Shown here: positions 25,779-34,033 of the stretch, one piece after another
Layout: each line of letters opens with the position of its first letter
How positions within the stretch are numbered: the first letter of the stretch is position 1
Assembly: GCA_050948785.1 (NCBI GenBank)
Contig: JBMNEM010000005.1
Span: 194,725 to 258,724, forward strand
Length of the DNA: 64,000 nt
From: JAAZMI01 sp050948785
Lineage (GTDB): Bacteria > Bacillota > Dethiobacteria > DTU022 > UBA8154
Direction of reading: 5' to 3'
Program-made: the position numbers and the translations under genes
Notes under the pieces: generated by a model
The model's input: the letters and a program-made list of their open reading frames with translations, nothing else
What the model was told of the DNA's origin: nothing
The model's database searches: none

Positions 25779-27743
25779 TCACTGCTTTTGCCACGAATGG
25801 GAGACGCGCGTGAGCCCGCGCTTTTGTTCCCGCTGCGCCCCAGCCGGTTGCTCCTCAAAGTCCGACTGTTGCGCCCCGGCCGGCTGCTCCTCAAAGCCCG
25901 GCTTGCGCACCTCAGCCAACTCCTCCCGGAAGCCCAAAAGCAGCTGCAGATCCACTCCAAGCTGCCGGCCGAGGTCGTGCAGCTCGGCATCTCTTTCCTG
26001 CTCACTGCTGAGCGTATCCGGAGCAACAAAAATACGCCTGTGTTTGGTCAGCGCAAAGTTCTCCTTATCGCTGAAAAGCTCTTCCGTCAGCTTTTCCCCC
26101 GGCCGGATACCGGTAAACTCAATCTCAATATCCTTGCCCGGCTGCAGCCCGGATAAAACAATCATATCCCTGGCCAGTTCGACCACCTTGACCGGTTCAC
26201 CCATGTCCAGAACGAAGATCTCCCCTTTTTTGCCGAATGCTCCGGCCTGGATTACCAACTGCGCTGCCTCGGGAATGGTCATAAAATAGCGTGTCATCCC
26301 CGGATGGGTGACGGTAACCGGTCCGCCGGCGGCGATCTGCTCTTTAAAAATGGGCACTACGCTGCCCCGGCTGCCCAGCACATTGCCAAAGCGCACGGCA
26401 CAAAAAACACAGGCGTTGTTTTGGTGCGCTTGATGCTGCATATAGATTTCCACCGCTCTTTTTGTCGCGCCCATCACATTGGAGGGTTTGACAGCTTTAT
26501 CCGTGGAGATGACTACAAAGCGCTCCACTCCAAACCGTGCCGCCAGATCGAGCAGATTTTTACTTCCCATGACATTATTTTTCACTGCTTCTTCCGGATT
26601 GGCTTCCATCAGCGGCACATGCTTGTAGGCAGCGGCATGGAAAACCACCTGGGGGCGCAAAGAGATAAAGACCCGCTCCAGGGACGGCCTGTCCTGTATA
26701 TCCCGTACCAGCGGATAAAGCTCCAGCCGGGGATAATCTTTTTTTAATTCCCATTCTATCCTGAAAAGATCATTTTCGCTTTGGTCGAGCAGCACGAGCT
26801 TTTGGGGCCCCAGCCGGGCCAGCTGACGGCTGAGCTCCGATCCGATTGAACCGCCGGCCCCGGTCACCATCACCGTCTTGCCGGCCAGATAAAAGGAGAT
26901 CTCCCGCATATCACCCTCTACAGGGGGCCGCCGCAGCAGGTCCTCAATCTCGACTTCTTTCAGATGCCGGAGGTTGACCTTCCCCTCCAGGATTTCATAA
27001 ATACCGGGGACTGCCTTCAACTTTACGGGAAGGCCTTCACAAAGTTTAATGATCTCCCGCAGCTTAGTGTAGGAAACGGAAGGCATGGCGATGACGACCT
27101 CCCTGATTTCCTTCTCTTCAACTATCCGGCGGAGTTCCGCCCTCGTGCCCAGGACCGGAAAACCCTGAATCACCTGCCCCTGCTTAGAAAGATCATCGTC
27201 GATAAAGCCCATCAACCGCACACCCTGGTACACCTGATGTTTTTTAAATTCCCTGGCCACCAGCACCCCTGCATCACCGGCACCGAGGATCAGCACCGGC
27301 GCATGCCCTTTATTACTGCCCGCCCTGCGGATGTATTCGGCCAAAACACGCAGAAAAAGACGGGAGCCCCCCAGCGAAAACAACAGCAAACACAAAAAGA
27401 TCACATAAACGCTGCGCGGGAGCAGCAGGCCCGTATATGAACTGTAGAGGTAGCTGCCCAGGACACCGGCATAAACGGCCAGGAAAATGACTAACAGCTC
27501 GTCCACACTGGCATAACGCCAAAGACGCCGATAAATACCGGCAATGAAAAAAATGAGCAGGTTAATAAAGACCACCGGTAGGAGCAAGCGCTCCAAGATA
27601 AGTATGGACTCCACCGGTATATCCCCTTCAAAACGCAAAAAGAGGGCCAGATACAAGGAACCGCCCACCAAAAGAATATCGGTCAGCGTCAAAACAGCCC
27701 GTTTTAATTTACCATTAAAGCCTGGCATCTCCCCAACCACCAA
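25779..27743 (-). CDS. Membrane-bound nucleotide-sugar dehydratase/epimerase (CapD/WbpM/PglF type)
   Basis: The 654-residue protein has four N-terminal transmembrane helices, a first Rossmann segment (LGAGDAGVLVARE, near 153) and the catalytic SDR domain starting at VTGAGGSIGSELSRQ (near 290). It resembles UDP-GlcNAc 4,6-dehydratases that start surface polysaccharide or glycan synthesis, acting at the inner face of the membrane. The C-terminus carries an imperfect tandem repeat, GFEEQPAGAQ/DFEEQPAGAQ, not usual for the family. The start is unsure: TTG 27743 or ATG 27728. Confidence 0.85.
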   Translation of the reverse strand: MVVGEMPGFNGKLKRAVLTLTDILLVGGSLYLALFLRFEGDIPVESILILERLLLPVVFINLLIFFIAGIYRRLWRYASVDELLVIFLAVYAGVLGSYLYSSYTGLLLPRSVYVIFLCLLLFSLGGSRLFLRVLAEYIRRAGSNKGHAPVLILGAGDAGVLVAREFKKHQVYQGVRLMGFIDDDLSKQGQVIQGFPVLGTRAELRRIVEEKEIREVVIAMPSVSYTKLREIIKLCEGLPVKLKAVPGIYEILEGKVNLRHLKEVEIEDLLRRPPVEGDMREISFYLAGKTVMVTGAGGSIGSELSRQLARLGPQKLVLLDQSENDLFRIEWELKKDYPRLELYPLVRDIQDRPSLERVFISLRPQVVFHAAAYKHVPLMEANPEEAVKNNVMGSKNLLDLAARFGVERFVVISTDKAVKPSNVMGATKRAVEIYMQHQAHQNNACVFCAVRFGNVLGSRGSVVPIFKEQIAAGGPVTVTHPGMTRYFMTIPEAAQLVIQAGAFGKKGEIFVLDMGEPVKVVELARDMIVLSGLQPGKDIEIEFTGIRPGEKLTEELFSDKENFALTKHRRIFVAPDTLSSEQERDAELHDLGRQLGVDLQLLLGFREELAEVRKPGFEEQPAGAQQSDFEEQPAGAQREQKRGLTRVSHSWQKQ

Positions 27744-27766
27744 TCAAATTTTTTAATTAGAGCAGA

Positions 27767-27830
27767 ACGTTGGATGTTGGATGTTTGAACGTTGGACGTT
27801 GAATGTTGGCCGTTAAACGTTGGACATAAA
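27767..27830 (+). repeat. Degenerate ~10-bp repeat (aacgttggac)
   Basis: Six or so imperfect copies of a GTTGGA(C/T)GTT-like unit run through this 64-bp stretch. Similar simple repeats are common in intergenic DNA of many bacteria. A 77-codon frame on the minus strand (27757-27990) crosses it but has no ribosome site or recognisable domain. The rest of 27744-28136 shows no gene. Confidence 0.6.
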
Positions 27831-28136
27831 CAATTGTTGTGCACGGTGCTACGCACGGTTCGTCATAACGACGTTGGCATGATAGAAGCCTTAATAAATT
27901 TATCTGCATCGTGTCCGCGTCGGGCATCTTGTAATATTTTGTCGCAAAACCCAGCCTTCTCCTCAAATTGGCACATTTATCCTCTGACATATTTAATTAT
28001 ACGACATTTACCCTTTAAATACCTTTTTTATTAGGAAAATTTTATTCAATTATAACAGGACAGGAGAAACGCCCCCTGCCCCATGAAACAGAAGTCCTGA
28101 AAATCCCCGCCGGTGATCCCTGCATAAGGCGAAACG

Positions 28137-28182
28137 TATGGAGCTGGCCGCCTGGCGCAACCGCCAGGCGGCCAGCTCCATA
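28137..28182. other. Perfect 21-bp inverted repeat, 4-base loop
   Basis: The arms 28137-28157 and 28162-28182 are exact complements (core GGAGCTGGCCGCCTGGCG) with the loop CAAC. It lies 17 bases past the galU stop. There is no T-tract on either side. It is not a member of the REP family. It may stop transcription or protect the galU mRNA 3' end. Confidence 0.75.
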
Positions 28183-28199
28183 GCTCCTGCTCCTCTTTC

Positions 28200-29102
28200 C
28201 TACCCCTCTTTTTGTAAGCGCGGGTCTTCATGCACCAGGCGGCGCAGGTAGGCGGCCAGGTCCCGGGAGAGCTCCTCTCTCCCCAGCGCATACTCGACCG
28301 TCGCCTGCAAAAAGCCCAGCCTGTCCCCTACATCATAGCGCCTGCCCGTAAAAGAATAGGCCCAGACCGGCCGGGAAGCAGCCAGTTCGTGCAAAGCATC
28401 CGTAAGCTGGATCTCTCCCCCGGCCCCCGGCCTGGTATGCTCCAAAACAGCAAAAATCTCCGGCTCGAGCACATAGCGGCCCAGCACGGCCAGATTGGAA
28501 GGCGCCTTTTCACGGGCCGGTTTTTCCACCAGGCCTTTTACCCGGCAGAGCGGGCTCCCCCCCGCATCACCTTCGACAATACCGTATTTATGTACCACCT
28601 GCCAGTCCACCGGCTGGACACCCAGCACCGTCCCGCCCTTTTCGGCATAAACAGCCATGAGCTGCCCGATACAAGGCACCTCACTGGCAATAATATCATC
28701 CCCTAACAGCACCGCAAAAGGTTCCTGCCCGACAAATTTACGCGCACAGTAGATAGCATGTCCCAGGCCCAAAGGCTCCTTCTGCCGGACATAGTAGATC
28801 TGCGCCATTTCCGGGATAGCACGGATCATCTGCAGCTCTGCCGCCCGCTCTTTTTCTTCCAAAAGCGCCTCCAACTCCACACAATAATCGAAATGATCCT
28901 CGATGGCCCGCTTGCCGCGCCCCGTAATAATCAAAATATCCTCAATGCCGGCTGCCACAGCCTCCTCCACCACATACTGGATGGTGGGCTTATCCACAAT
29001 CGGCAGCATCTCCTTGGGCTGGGCCTTGGTTGCCGGTAAAAAACGGGTCCCCAAACCCGCCGCCGGAATAACCGCTTTTTTTACTTTATTTATCCTCGAC
29101 AT
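28200..29102 (-). CDS. galU: UTP-glucose-1-phosphate uridylyltransferase
   Basis: The ~300-residue enzyme makes UDP-glucose from UTP and glucose 1-phosphate, feeding surface polysaccharide and glycolipid synthesis. The nucleotide-binding signature GLGTRFLPATKAQPKEMLP sits near residue 15, followed by VDKPTIQYVVEEAVAAGIED. Further markers are the LGDDII loop near 130 and the VEKP segment near 187. The ATG at 29102 has AAGGGGG 7 bases upstream, so a TTG 6 bases earlier is less likely. It lies with a nucleotide-sugar dehydratase, a galE remnant and a sugar-transferase remnant, pointing to an eroded polysaccharide locus. Confidence 0.9.
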   Translation of the reverse strand: MSRINKVKKAVIPAAGLGTRFLPATKAQPKEMLPIVDKPTIQYVVEEAVAAGIEDILIITGRGKRAIEDHFDYCVELEALLEEKERAAELQMIRAIPEMAQIYYVRQKEPLGLGHAIYCARKFVGQEPFAVLLGDDIIASEVPCIGQLMAVYAEKGGTVLGVQPVDWQVVHKYGIVEGDAGGSPLCRVKGLVEKPAREKAPSNLAVLGRYVLEPEIFAVLEHTRPGAGGEIQLTDALHELAASRPVWAYSFTGRRYDVGDRLGFLQATVEYALGREELSRDLAAYLRRLVHEDPRLQKEG

Positions 29103-29130
29103 TTCCAAACCCCCTTCAAAATCTTCCGTG

Positions 29131-29157
29131 ATTATGGAATTCCGGCTATTCCCCCAA
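29131..29157 (+). repeat. 27-bp direct repeat, left copy
   Basis: This sequence (attatggaattccggctatt, then cccccaa) recurs at 32358-32384 with two mismatches. The right copy overlaps the 3' end of the galE remnant, so this may be the last bit of a second galE copy or the edge of an inserted segment. Confidence 0.65.
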
Positions 29158-29160
29158 TTT

Positions 29161-29714
29161 TTATTTTAACTTATAAGTTACTCTGGCACCACTGCCTATT
29201 TTTTTAACAATATTTTTATCTACAAGACTATTTATAACCCTAAGGGTTTTTGACTTTTCAAATCCGGTGTTTAAATCTATCTCCCCTCTTGAGAGCTCTA
29301 TCCTTCTTTTAATAAACCATAAATAAGCAATTCACTTCAGACAAATCTAATCTGCCAATTTCGGTAACCGGCAATACTATCCTAATCCTATTTTCACTTA
29401 CCGTATTGATAGTATTGTTCATAAATCGCTATTGTTCTATCGAATTGTGATAATAGAGGTTTATTGCTGATGGTTTCTCTATAGAGAATCTTATTAATGT
29501 CTTTTCCAAATTTAACTATATCAATTCCCGAAAAAGCTATATCATTTTCATCCGCCAATAATTCACCGGCAATATTGTAATATCCATCTTTGTCGTTGCA
29601 TTTATCGTTGCATTTTAAAGCGTTTTTTCCATTATCGTTGCACATCGATTTACAACGATTAAAAATACAACCTATCTGAATCTTTGAAGGTGACAGGGAT
29701 CCGTCCCCCGTCAC
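29161..29714 (-). pseudogene. Remnant of a Schlafen/AlbA_2-type (RecG-like) protein
   Basis: The frame 29394-29714 encodes GYYNIAGELLADEND followed by GIDIVKFGKDIN and LSQFDRTIAIYEQYYQYGK, which resembles the central part of AlbA_2/Schlafen-domain putative regulators. A separate frame at 29161-29330 reads as a C-terminal winged helix (LRVINSLVDKNIVKKIGSGA). The N-terminus and the link between the two parts are lost. A short TGCAACGATAA-like repetition disrupts the upstream part. This is a decayed gene next to a HEPN/MNT pair. Confidence 0.6.
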
Positions 29715-29715
29715 C

Positions 29716-30024
29716 TCAATCCAGCGCCTTATAAATAGATTTTCCTACGTTATCTATATGCTTTTTTAATTCTTCGTTTGAAATATCATTATAACTTACA
29801 ACATCAAAAAAGTATGGTAATGGATATTCTTCATTTAAGTCATCACTCAGTCTTCTAACAGTTTTTCTATCAACTTTTTCACCTACCAGAGCAAGGTCTA
29901 CATCCGAACCTTCTTTATAATTTCCCATAGCTCTACTACCAAAGAGGATGACTTCTTCAATTTCTGAATACTTTCTAACCGCCTCCATTATGTATTGCAA
30001 ATCTCTTTCCAATAATCCATACAT
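29716..30024 (-). CDS. MNT-type minimal nucleotidyltransferase (antitoxin of HEPN/MNT)
   Basis: The 102-residue protein has the GSRAMGNYKEGSDVDLAL motif of minimal nucleotidyltransferases: a GS loop and two catalytic Asp. In HEPN/MNT modules this enzyme modifies the HEPN toxin, for example by AMPylation. ATG 30024 is favoured: GAGGGG lies 7 bases upstream and the HEPN stop codon is at 30026-30028. A longer start at 30039 would overlap the HEPN gene. Confidence 0.85.
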   Translation of the reverse strand: MYGLLERDLQYIMEAVRKYSEIEEVILFGSRAMGNYKEGSDVDLALVGEKVDRKTVRRLSDDLNEEYPLPYFFDVVSYNDISNEELKKHIDNVGKSIYKALD

Positions 30025-30025
30025 T

Positions 30026-30427
30026 TCATAGCCCCTCAACTAATTTCTCATACAGTTTTTTTAGTTTTGGAAAATAGATCTGAACAATATCCTTAACCAT
30101 CTTCTCTGCCAATTTTTCATCATAGGTGTGAACAGTTAGATTCCTATCCGAAAGGGCATCAATCCAAATATGTCCGTCATCAATTAACCCTATTTGATAA
30201 GCTTGTTTTATTGTTTCTCTAGGACTTTTCACGCTAAGCATTTGGGCTTCAAGATAGTCTTTCATCAATTTCCAGGAAAGTTCAAAAGCAACCTCAAATA
30301 ACTGTATAATACCAGCCCGTTCTAATTCCGTATCAATGGGTTGATCGATATACTTACTTAACAGTTTGTAGGATTTTTCAAAATTAACAAATCTTTGTCT
30401 CCATCTTACATCTTTAAATTGATCCAT
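30026..30427 (-). CDS. HEPN-domain toxin (HI0074/nucleotidyltransferase-substrate-binding family)
   Basis: The 133-residue helical protein matches the HI0074-type HEPN family. The R-x4-H ribonuclease motif is RNLTVH near residue 95, and FELSWKLMKDYLEAQ is a family signature. HEPN toxins are RNases kept in check by the MNT partner encoded just downstream. Both active-site features are intact, so the pair appears functional. Confidence 0.85.
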   Translation of the reverse strand: MDQFKDVRWRQRFVNFEKSYKLLSKYIDQPIDTELERAGIIQLFEVAFELSWKLMKDYLEAQMLSVKSPRETIKQAYQIGLIDDGHIWIDALSDRNLTVHTYDEKLAEKMVKDIVQIYFPKLKKLYEKLVEGL

Positions 30428-30775
30428 TTTGGAATCCCCTCAAATCTTGTTGTCATTTCCATACTTTATAGTTCCTTTCTTTATATTACAGCATTTCCTG
30501 TTGTGGGCATAGTAGCGAAACATACGCCGGGCAAAATCTTTTTCCTTCCATACGTATATATGTTCTATGCGTGCGGCTGAACTCCTGCTGGGAAAAGCCT
30601 TTTTAGGAAAATTTACTCAATTTATTTTAAAATAAGCCCCGGCAGCCGGATGGGACAGGAGAAGCGTCCCCCCGTCCTACATGGTTAGCGCCTGGTATAC
30701 TTTTAACGATAACCACGCTCACCAACCACCAGCCAACCACCCGATCCGTCCCTGCCCCTGTCACCTGTCCCCTCT
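30428..30775. other. Gene-free stretch
   Basis: I see no coding region, repeat family member or clear regulatory element here. The part at 30700-30760 has CCAACCACC words but no hairpin of the REP family. Confidence 0.5.
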
Positions 30776-31549
30776 CTATTCATCCGGCTTGAGTCTGAAT
30801 ATTCCTATAAAAAAATCCTTGAGGATGCAGCTGCAGTTGGGAAGCTGCCCCAACAGCACCTGGCGGCTCAGGCCTGTAAAGGTGGCGCCCTGCTTTTGCC
30901 GCCTGTGGTAATCCTGTAAAACAATTTCCCCCTGACGCAGCCGGTCATTCATGGTTTCCAGTGTGTTCAGGGTTTTTAGCTGCAAGCCGCATTTGAACAG
31001 GACCCGGGAAAGCCAGGCGGGCTTTGTTTCCCCCGCCCTGTAGGAAACCGCCGGGGAACCTGTTTTCGGAGAAAAGACGCCCGGGGAATCTGCTACCCGG
31101 GAAGAGGCCCCCGGCGAACTTGCTGCCTGGGAATAGACCCCTGGGGAACCTGCCGCCCGGGAAGGGGCCGCCGCAGGCGGCAGGATTTCCTTTACCTGCA
31201 GCAGATTGATAAAACCAGTGGTGGTCTCGCCCGGCTGCGCCGCCTGCCGCACTTTCGCGGGCAAAAGCACCAGGCCCTCGGACAGCGGCAGGGAGATGTA
31301 GTGCCTGAGCCCCAGCAGTTTTCCGCAGTGGCGGCGGAGTTCGGGCAGATTTAGACTATAATAAGAGGCCAGCCTCTTTACCAGCCAGGGGACTCCCCGG
31401 GGGTCCGGGTAGCTGCCTTTTAGGGTGAAGATAACTGTCCTGCCGGCCCCGCCCTGGTAGCGGGGCAGCAGGGCCAACAGCCCCTCCTGAATATATTTTT
31501 CCAAATCAACGCCTTTTGTATTGATCCTTACCAACCCCTTCCCCTGCAA
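30776..31549 (-). CDS. Uncharacterised protein, possibly distant ComK-like
   Basis: The 257-residue protein is not firmly recognised. The N-terminal 120 residues (ELRRHCGKLLGLRHYISLPL, then EGLVLLPAKVR and GFINLLQV) resemble the ComK layout, in which a helix and a KxPI strand are followed by a PT/S...W/I-N segment; this is only a visual match. Residues ~130-175 hold imperfect 11-12-residue repeats of the SPGVxSxxA type. A C-terminal helical part ends with LPNCSCILKDFF. The start (TTG 31549 or a later codon) is unsure. It may be a regulator. Confidence 0.4.
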   Translation of the reverse strand: MQGKGLVRINTKGVDLEKYIQEGLLALLPRYQGGAGRTVIFTLKGSYPDPRGVPWLVKRLASYYSLNLPELRRHCGKLLGLRHYISLPLSEGLVLLPAKVRQAAQPGETTTGFINLLQVKEILPPAAAPSRAAGSPGVYSQAASSPGASSRVADSPGVFSPKTGSPAVSYRAGETKPAWLSRVLFKCGLQLKTLNTLETMNDRLRQGEIVLQDYHRRQKQGATFTGLSRQVLLGQLPNCSCILKDFFIGIFRLKPDE

Positions 31550-31678
31550 TGTGATTTATCTGTGGCGAAAAGGCCAATATATATTATATAACCGAACGCA
31601 CGTTCTGTCCACTCCAATGTACAATGTACCTCACCAGCTCCTTCCCCTGCAGTGATTGATTAGAGATCAATCACCGAC

Positions 31679-31728
31679 AAAAAAGGGCCGGATAACCAAT
31701 AATATTAATTATCAGCTATCTGGCCCTT
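31679..31728 (-). terminator. Rho-independent terminator of the small membrane-protein gene
   Basis: The stem AAGGGCC(A/G)GATA with one mismatch pairs 31683-31694 with 31717-31728, and on the minus strand a T-run follows. It lies about 100 bases past the stop of the 31826-32317 gene. Confidence 0.7.
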
Positions 31729-31825
31729 AAGGTAGCTCTAAGGTTTTAGGCTCCTTCTCATCTCAGTAAAGCTTTTCCTATTTTTTCCACAAGAGGATGC
31801 ACTACACTTAAGTTTTTCAGCACTC

Positions 31826-32317
31826 CTACCCACCCATCACCTTAAACAATCCATTACTCACTCCCATAATAAGTATCCCGGCAATCAAGTTCCCCACAAA
31901 TATTGCCGGAAAAGCCCACTTAAACCTCATATCAAGAAGTGCTGCAGCCAAGCTTCCACTCCACACCCCTGTCCCTGGAAGGGGTATGGCTACTAAAAGT
32001 ATAAGGCCCCAAACACCATATTTTTGTATCTTGCCACTATTATTTTTCAAGGAACTAGCTGTTAATTTATGTACCAGCTTCTTAAAAGTCCTTGTGGTTT
32101 TTAGATAGTTAAATATGGGGCGAATGGTAAATAGAATAAATGGTACAGGTATCATACTGCCTATAAAAGCGATAACAGCAGCATGTACAGGAGTCATTCC
32201 CAGGGAGATGCCCACCGGGATTGCACCCCTTAGTTCGATGACAGGTAATGCCGCTGTGAGCATAACAGTTAATTCTATTGATAAAAAATTTAGTAGTTCT
32301 TTTAGAGTAGCTTCCAT
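31826..32317 (-). CDS. Putative small multidrug-export family membrane protein
   Basis: The 163-residue protein has several hydrophobic helices and fits the COG2426/Sm_multidrug_ex family. Signature segments are LPVIELRGAIPVGISLGM near residue 25 and VAIPLPGTGVWSGSLAAALL near 115. The name is inherited from the family; transport has not been shown for most members. Gene and terminator form a single unit between a ComK-like gene and a galE remnant. Confidence 0.8.
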   Translation of the reverse strand: MEATLKELLNFLSIELTVMLTAALPVIELRGAIPVGISLGMTPVHAAVIAFIGSMIPVPFILFTIRPIFNYLKTTRTFKKLVHKLTASSLKNNSGKIQKYGVWGLILLVAIPLPGTGVWSGSLAAALLDMRFKWAFPAIFVGNLIAGILIMGVSNGLFKVMGG

Positions 32318-32357
32318 TGATTATCCTTTGTTTAGTTTAATTTAAATGGCCGGTTAG

Positions 32358-32384
32358 ATTATGGAATCCCGACTATTCCCCCAA
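32358..32384 (+). repeat. 27-bp direct repeat, right copy
   Basis: Matches 29131-29157 with two mismatches (attatggaatcccgactatt, then cccccaa). It overlaps the galE remnant stop codon. Confidence 0.65.
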
Positions 32385-32521
32385 CCCCTTCTCAAACCGC
32401 CAGGCGTCCCTGACCATTTTTTTAATCCCACACCTTGTTTTCCAACCCAGCTCTCTTTCAGCCTTGCCGGCATCGGCATAGCATGATGCAATATCGTCAG
32501 GCCTGCGGCCTACTATTTCAT
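32373..32521 (-). pseudogene. 3' remnant of galE (UDP-glucose 4-epimerase)
   Basis: This frame encodes VGRRPDDIASCYADAGKAER followed by ELGWKTRCGIKKMVRDAWRF, the C-terminal end of GalE. Everything upstream is replaced by the SEC-C gene, whose 3' end abuts at 32518. The remnant points to a former galE next to galU. Confidence 0.75.
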
Positions 32522-33312
32522 CTCATCCCATCTTTACCTAAACAACACTTCTTATATTTCTTCCCACTGCCACAGGGGCATGGATCGTTCCTTCCTACTT
32601 TCTTTACGGTCCTAAAGTCAAAATTATCAGCTCCATCAAGTTCAAAAGGCTTATCCGGAAGCGGCCTTAAATGGGGTTTTTCATATTTCTCAAAAATCTC
32701 ATTAGGTGTATGGCCGTTGTTCTCCCAGATTCTAGTATTATTGGCTAGTTCCACGACCAGCTGCATTACCTCATTAACTTGTTTTTCACTCTTAAAATCT
32801 ACACCTCTGGTATTAAATACCTCAAATATTTCCTGTACCGAAAAACCAAACTGGCATATCCCTTGGACATCCTCACAAAGCATCTCCGCCGCAAATTCAT
32901 CACCGTCAAAGATATTCTTGGTTATATAACTTAATAGTGTCTGGTACTGCTTGGTCACTTCAAAATAAGTCTCTTCTTTATATTTTAGAAGTTTTTCCCG
33001 GGCAGGAATATAAAATGGCTTGCCTTTGCGCTGTTTTAACTGTGCATCGAAATCATCAAATTCCATGATGGTCTCATGGACGAAATAATCACCATTGATC
33101 TCTACGAAATTTTTCGTTAAATCCCCCGGCGGTTTTTCCATGATGTCATTAATGATTATGATATCGATCTTTTCCTTATTTTGCAGGTTAAATATCTCCA
33201 CTACTTTATCCTTATGGACCAGGCCATAAAGATGGGTTAGAGATACGATGTAATCAATAATAGTTTCATTAAACAGTTTTAATTCTTCAGCCATTATATC
33301 CTTTTCTTTCAT
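32518..33312 (-). CDS. SEC-C motif protein
   Basis: The 264-residue protein ends with the zinc-binding SEC-C motif NDPCPCGSGKKYKKCC, the same module as at the SecA C-terminus. The body is helical and charged, with no other recognised domain. Such proteins are frequent in mobile or defence regions and the SEC-C tail may bind ribosomes or SecB-like partners. The start may be ATG 33312 or ATG 33294, the latter with AAAAGGA upstream. It follows the 33315-33959 gene with 2 bases between them and is likely co-transcribed. Confidence 0.75.
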   Translation of the reverse strand: MKEKDIMAEELKLFNETIIDYIVSLTHLYGLVHKDKVVEIFNLQNKEKIDIIIINDIMEKPPGDLTKNFVEINGDYFVHETIMEFDDFDAQLKQRKGKPFYIPAREKLLKYKEETYFEVTKQYQTLLSYITKNIFDGDEFAAEMLCEDVQGICQFGFSVQEIFEVFNTRGVDFKSEKQVNEVMQLVVELANNTRIWENNGHTPNEIFEKYEKPHLRPLPDKPFELDGADNFDFRTVKKVGRNDPCPCGSGKKYKKCCLGKDGMR

Positions 33313-33314
33313 AT

Positions 33315-33959
33315 TTACTCATCCATCTCCCTATGTCCCGTCATCTCCTCATCAACCCAATCTTCCTCCACATATACCATCCCGTTCCGGCCTTCTACCT
33401 TTCTGTTTGGTCCAGCTTTATAAAACTTACAGCTAAGCGGTCCATAGCAGAACGTTTCAAACCGGTACTTCTTCCGGCCTCTCGGGTTCCAGTTATCAAT
33501 TATTATTTCCACCGGCATCCTACAACCCCACATGCAGCTACTACATTTAACTTCATAAGTCCTGGCAGCAAGTCTCCGATGTCCTCTTTCCCGGTAAACT
33601 TCCAGCTCCGGCGGCACCAATTCCCAGGGTGCTGATGTGCTGGCCTGCTCTCCATCTGATATCTTAGATAACTTCGATGCTTTATAGTAATCAACCGGTT
33701 CCATGTCTGGATCTGCAACAGGGAGGCATTCTCCAGAGATAACATCATTAACTTTGAAGTTGAATTTAGCTTGAGCTGCTTTGCCGATGCCAATGGAGAA
33801 TATATTTTGATTTGGTGATATCGTTTCTTCCCCATCAATGGTTCCGGCGATTTTAATGGCATAGCCCAAATATGTATGAGAGGCTTCATCAAATGAACGG
33901 GTTAGTCTTATTCGTGGCTGGATTGATGTGATTTGTCCGGTAAAGGTTGATTTACTCAT
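33315..33959 (-). CDS. Uncharacterised cysteine-containing protein
   Basis: The 214-residue protein has no family that I recognise. It has a beta-rich N-terminal half (MSKSTFTGQITSIQPRIRLT at the start) and a later cluster CSSCMWGC with further Cys in FETFCYGPLSCKFYK, suggestive of zinc binding. It is transcribed just ahead of the SEC-C gene and the two may act together. ATG at 33959 is used. Confidence 0.55.
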   Translation of the reverse strand: MSKSTFTGQITSIQPRIRLTRSFDEASHTYLGYAIKIAGTIDGEETISPNQNIFSIGIGKAAQAKFNFKVNDVISGECLPVADPDMEPVDYYKASKLSKISDGEQASTSAPWELVPPELEVYRERGHRRLAARTYEVKCSSCMWGCRMPVEIIIDNWNPRGRKKYRFETFCYGPLSCKFYKAGPNRKVEGRNGMVYVEEDWVDEEMTGHREMDE

Positions 33960-34033
33960 TGTTGATAACCACCCCCCAATTTTTTGCTTCTTATATTTTG
34001 CAATTTTGTTCTACCAAAGTGATTTGATTGAAC

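Noticed and set aside
27757..27990. 77-codon frame on the minus strand
   Set aside because: It has no ribosome site, runs into the degenerate 10-bp repeat and contains no recognisable domain.
30700..30770. Further REP-like copy
   Set aside because: CCAACCACC words are present, but no complementary arm follows.
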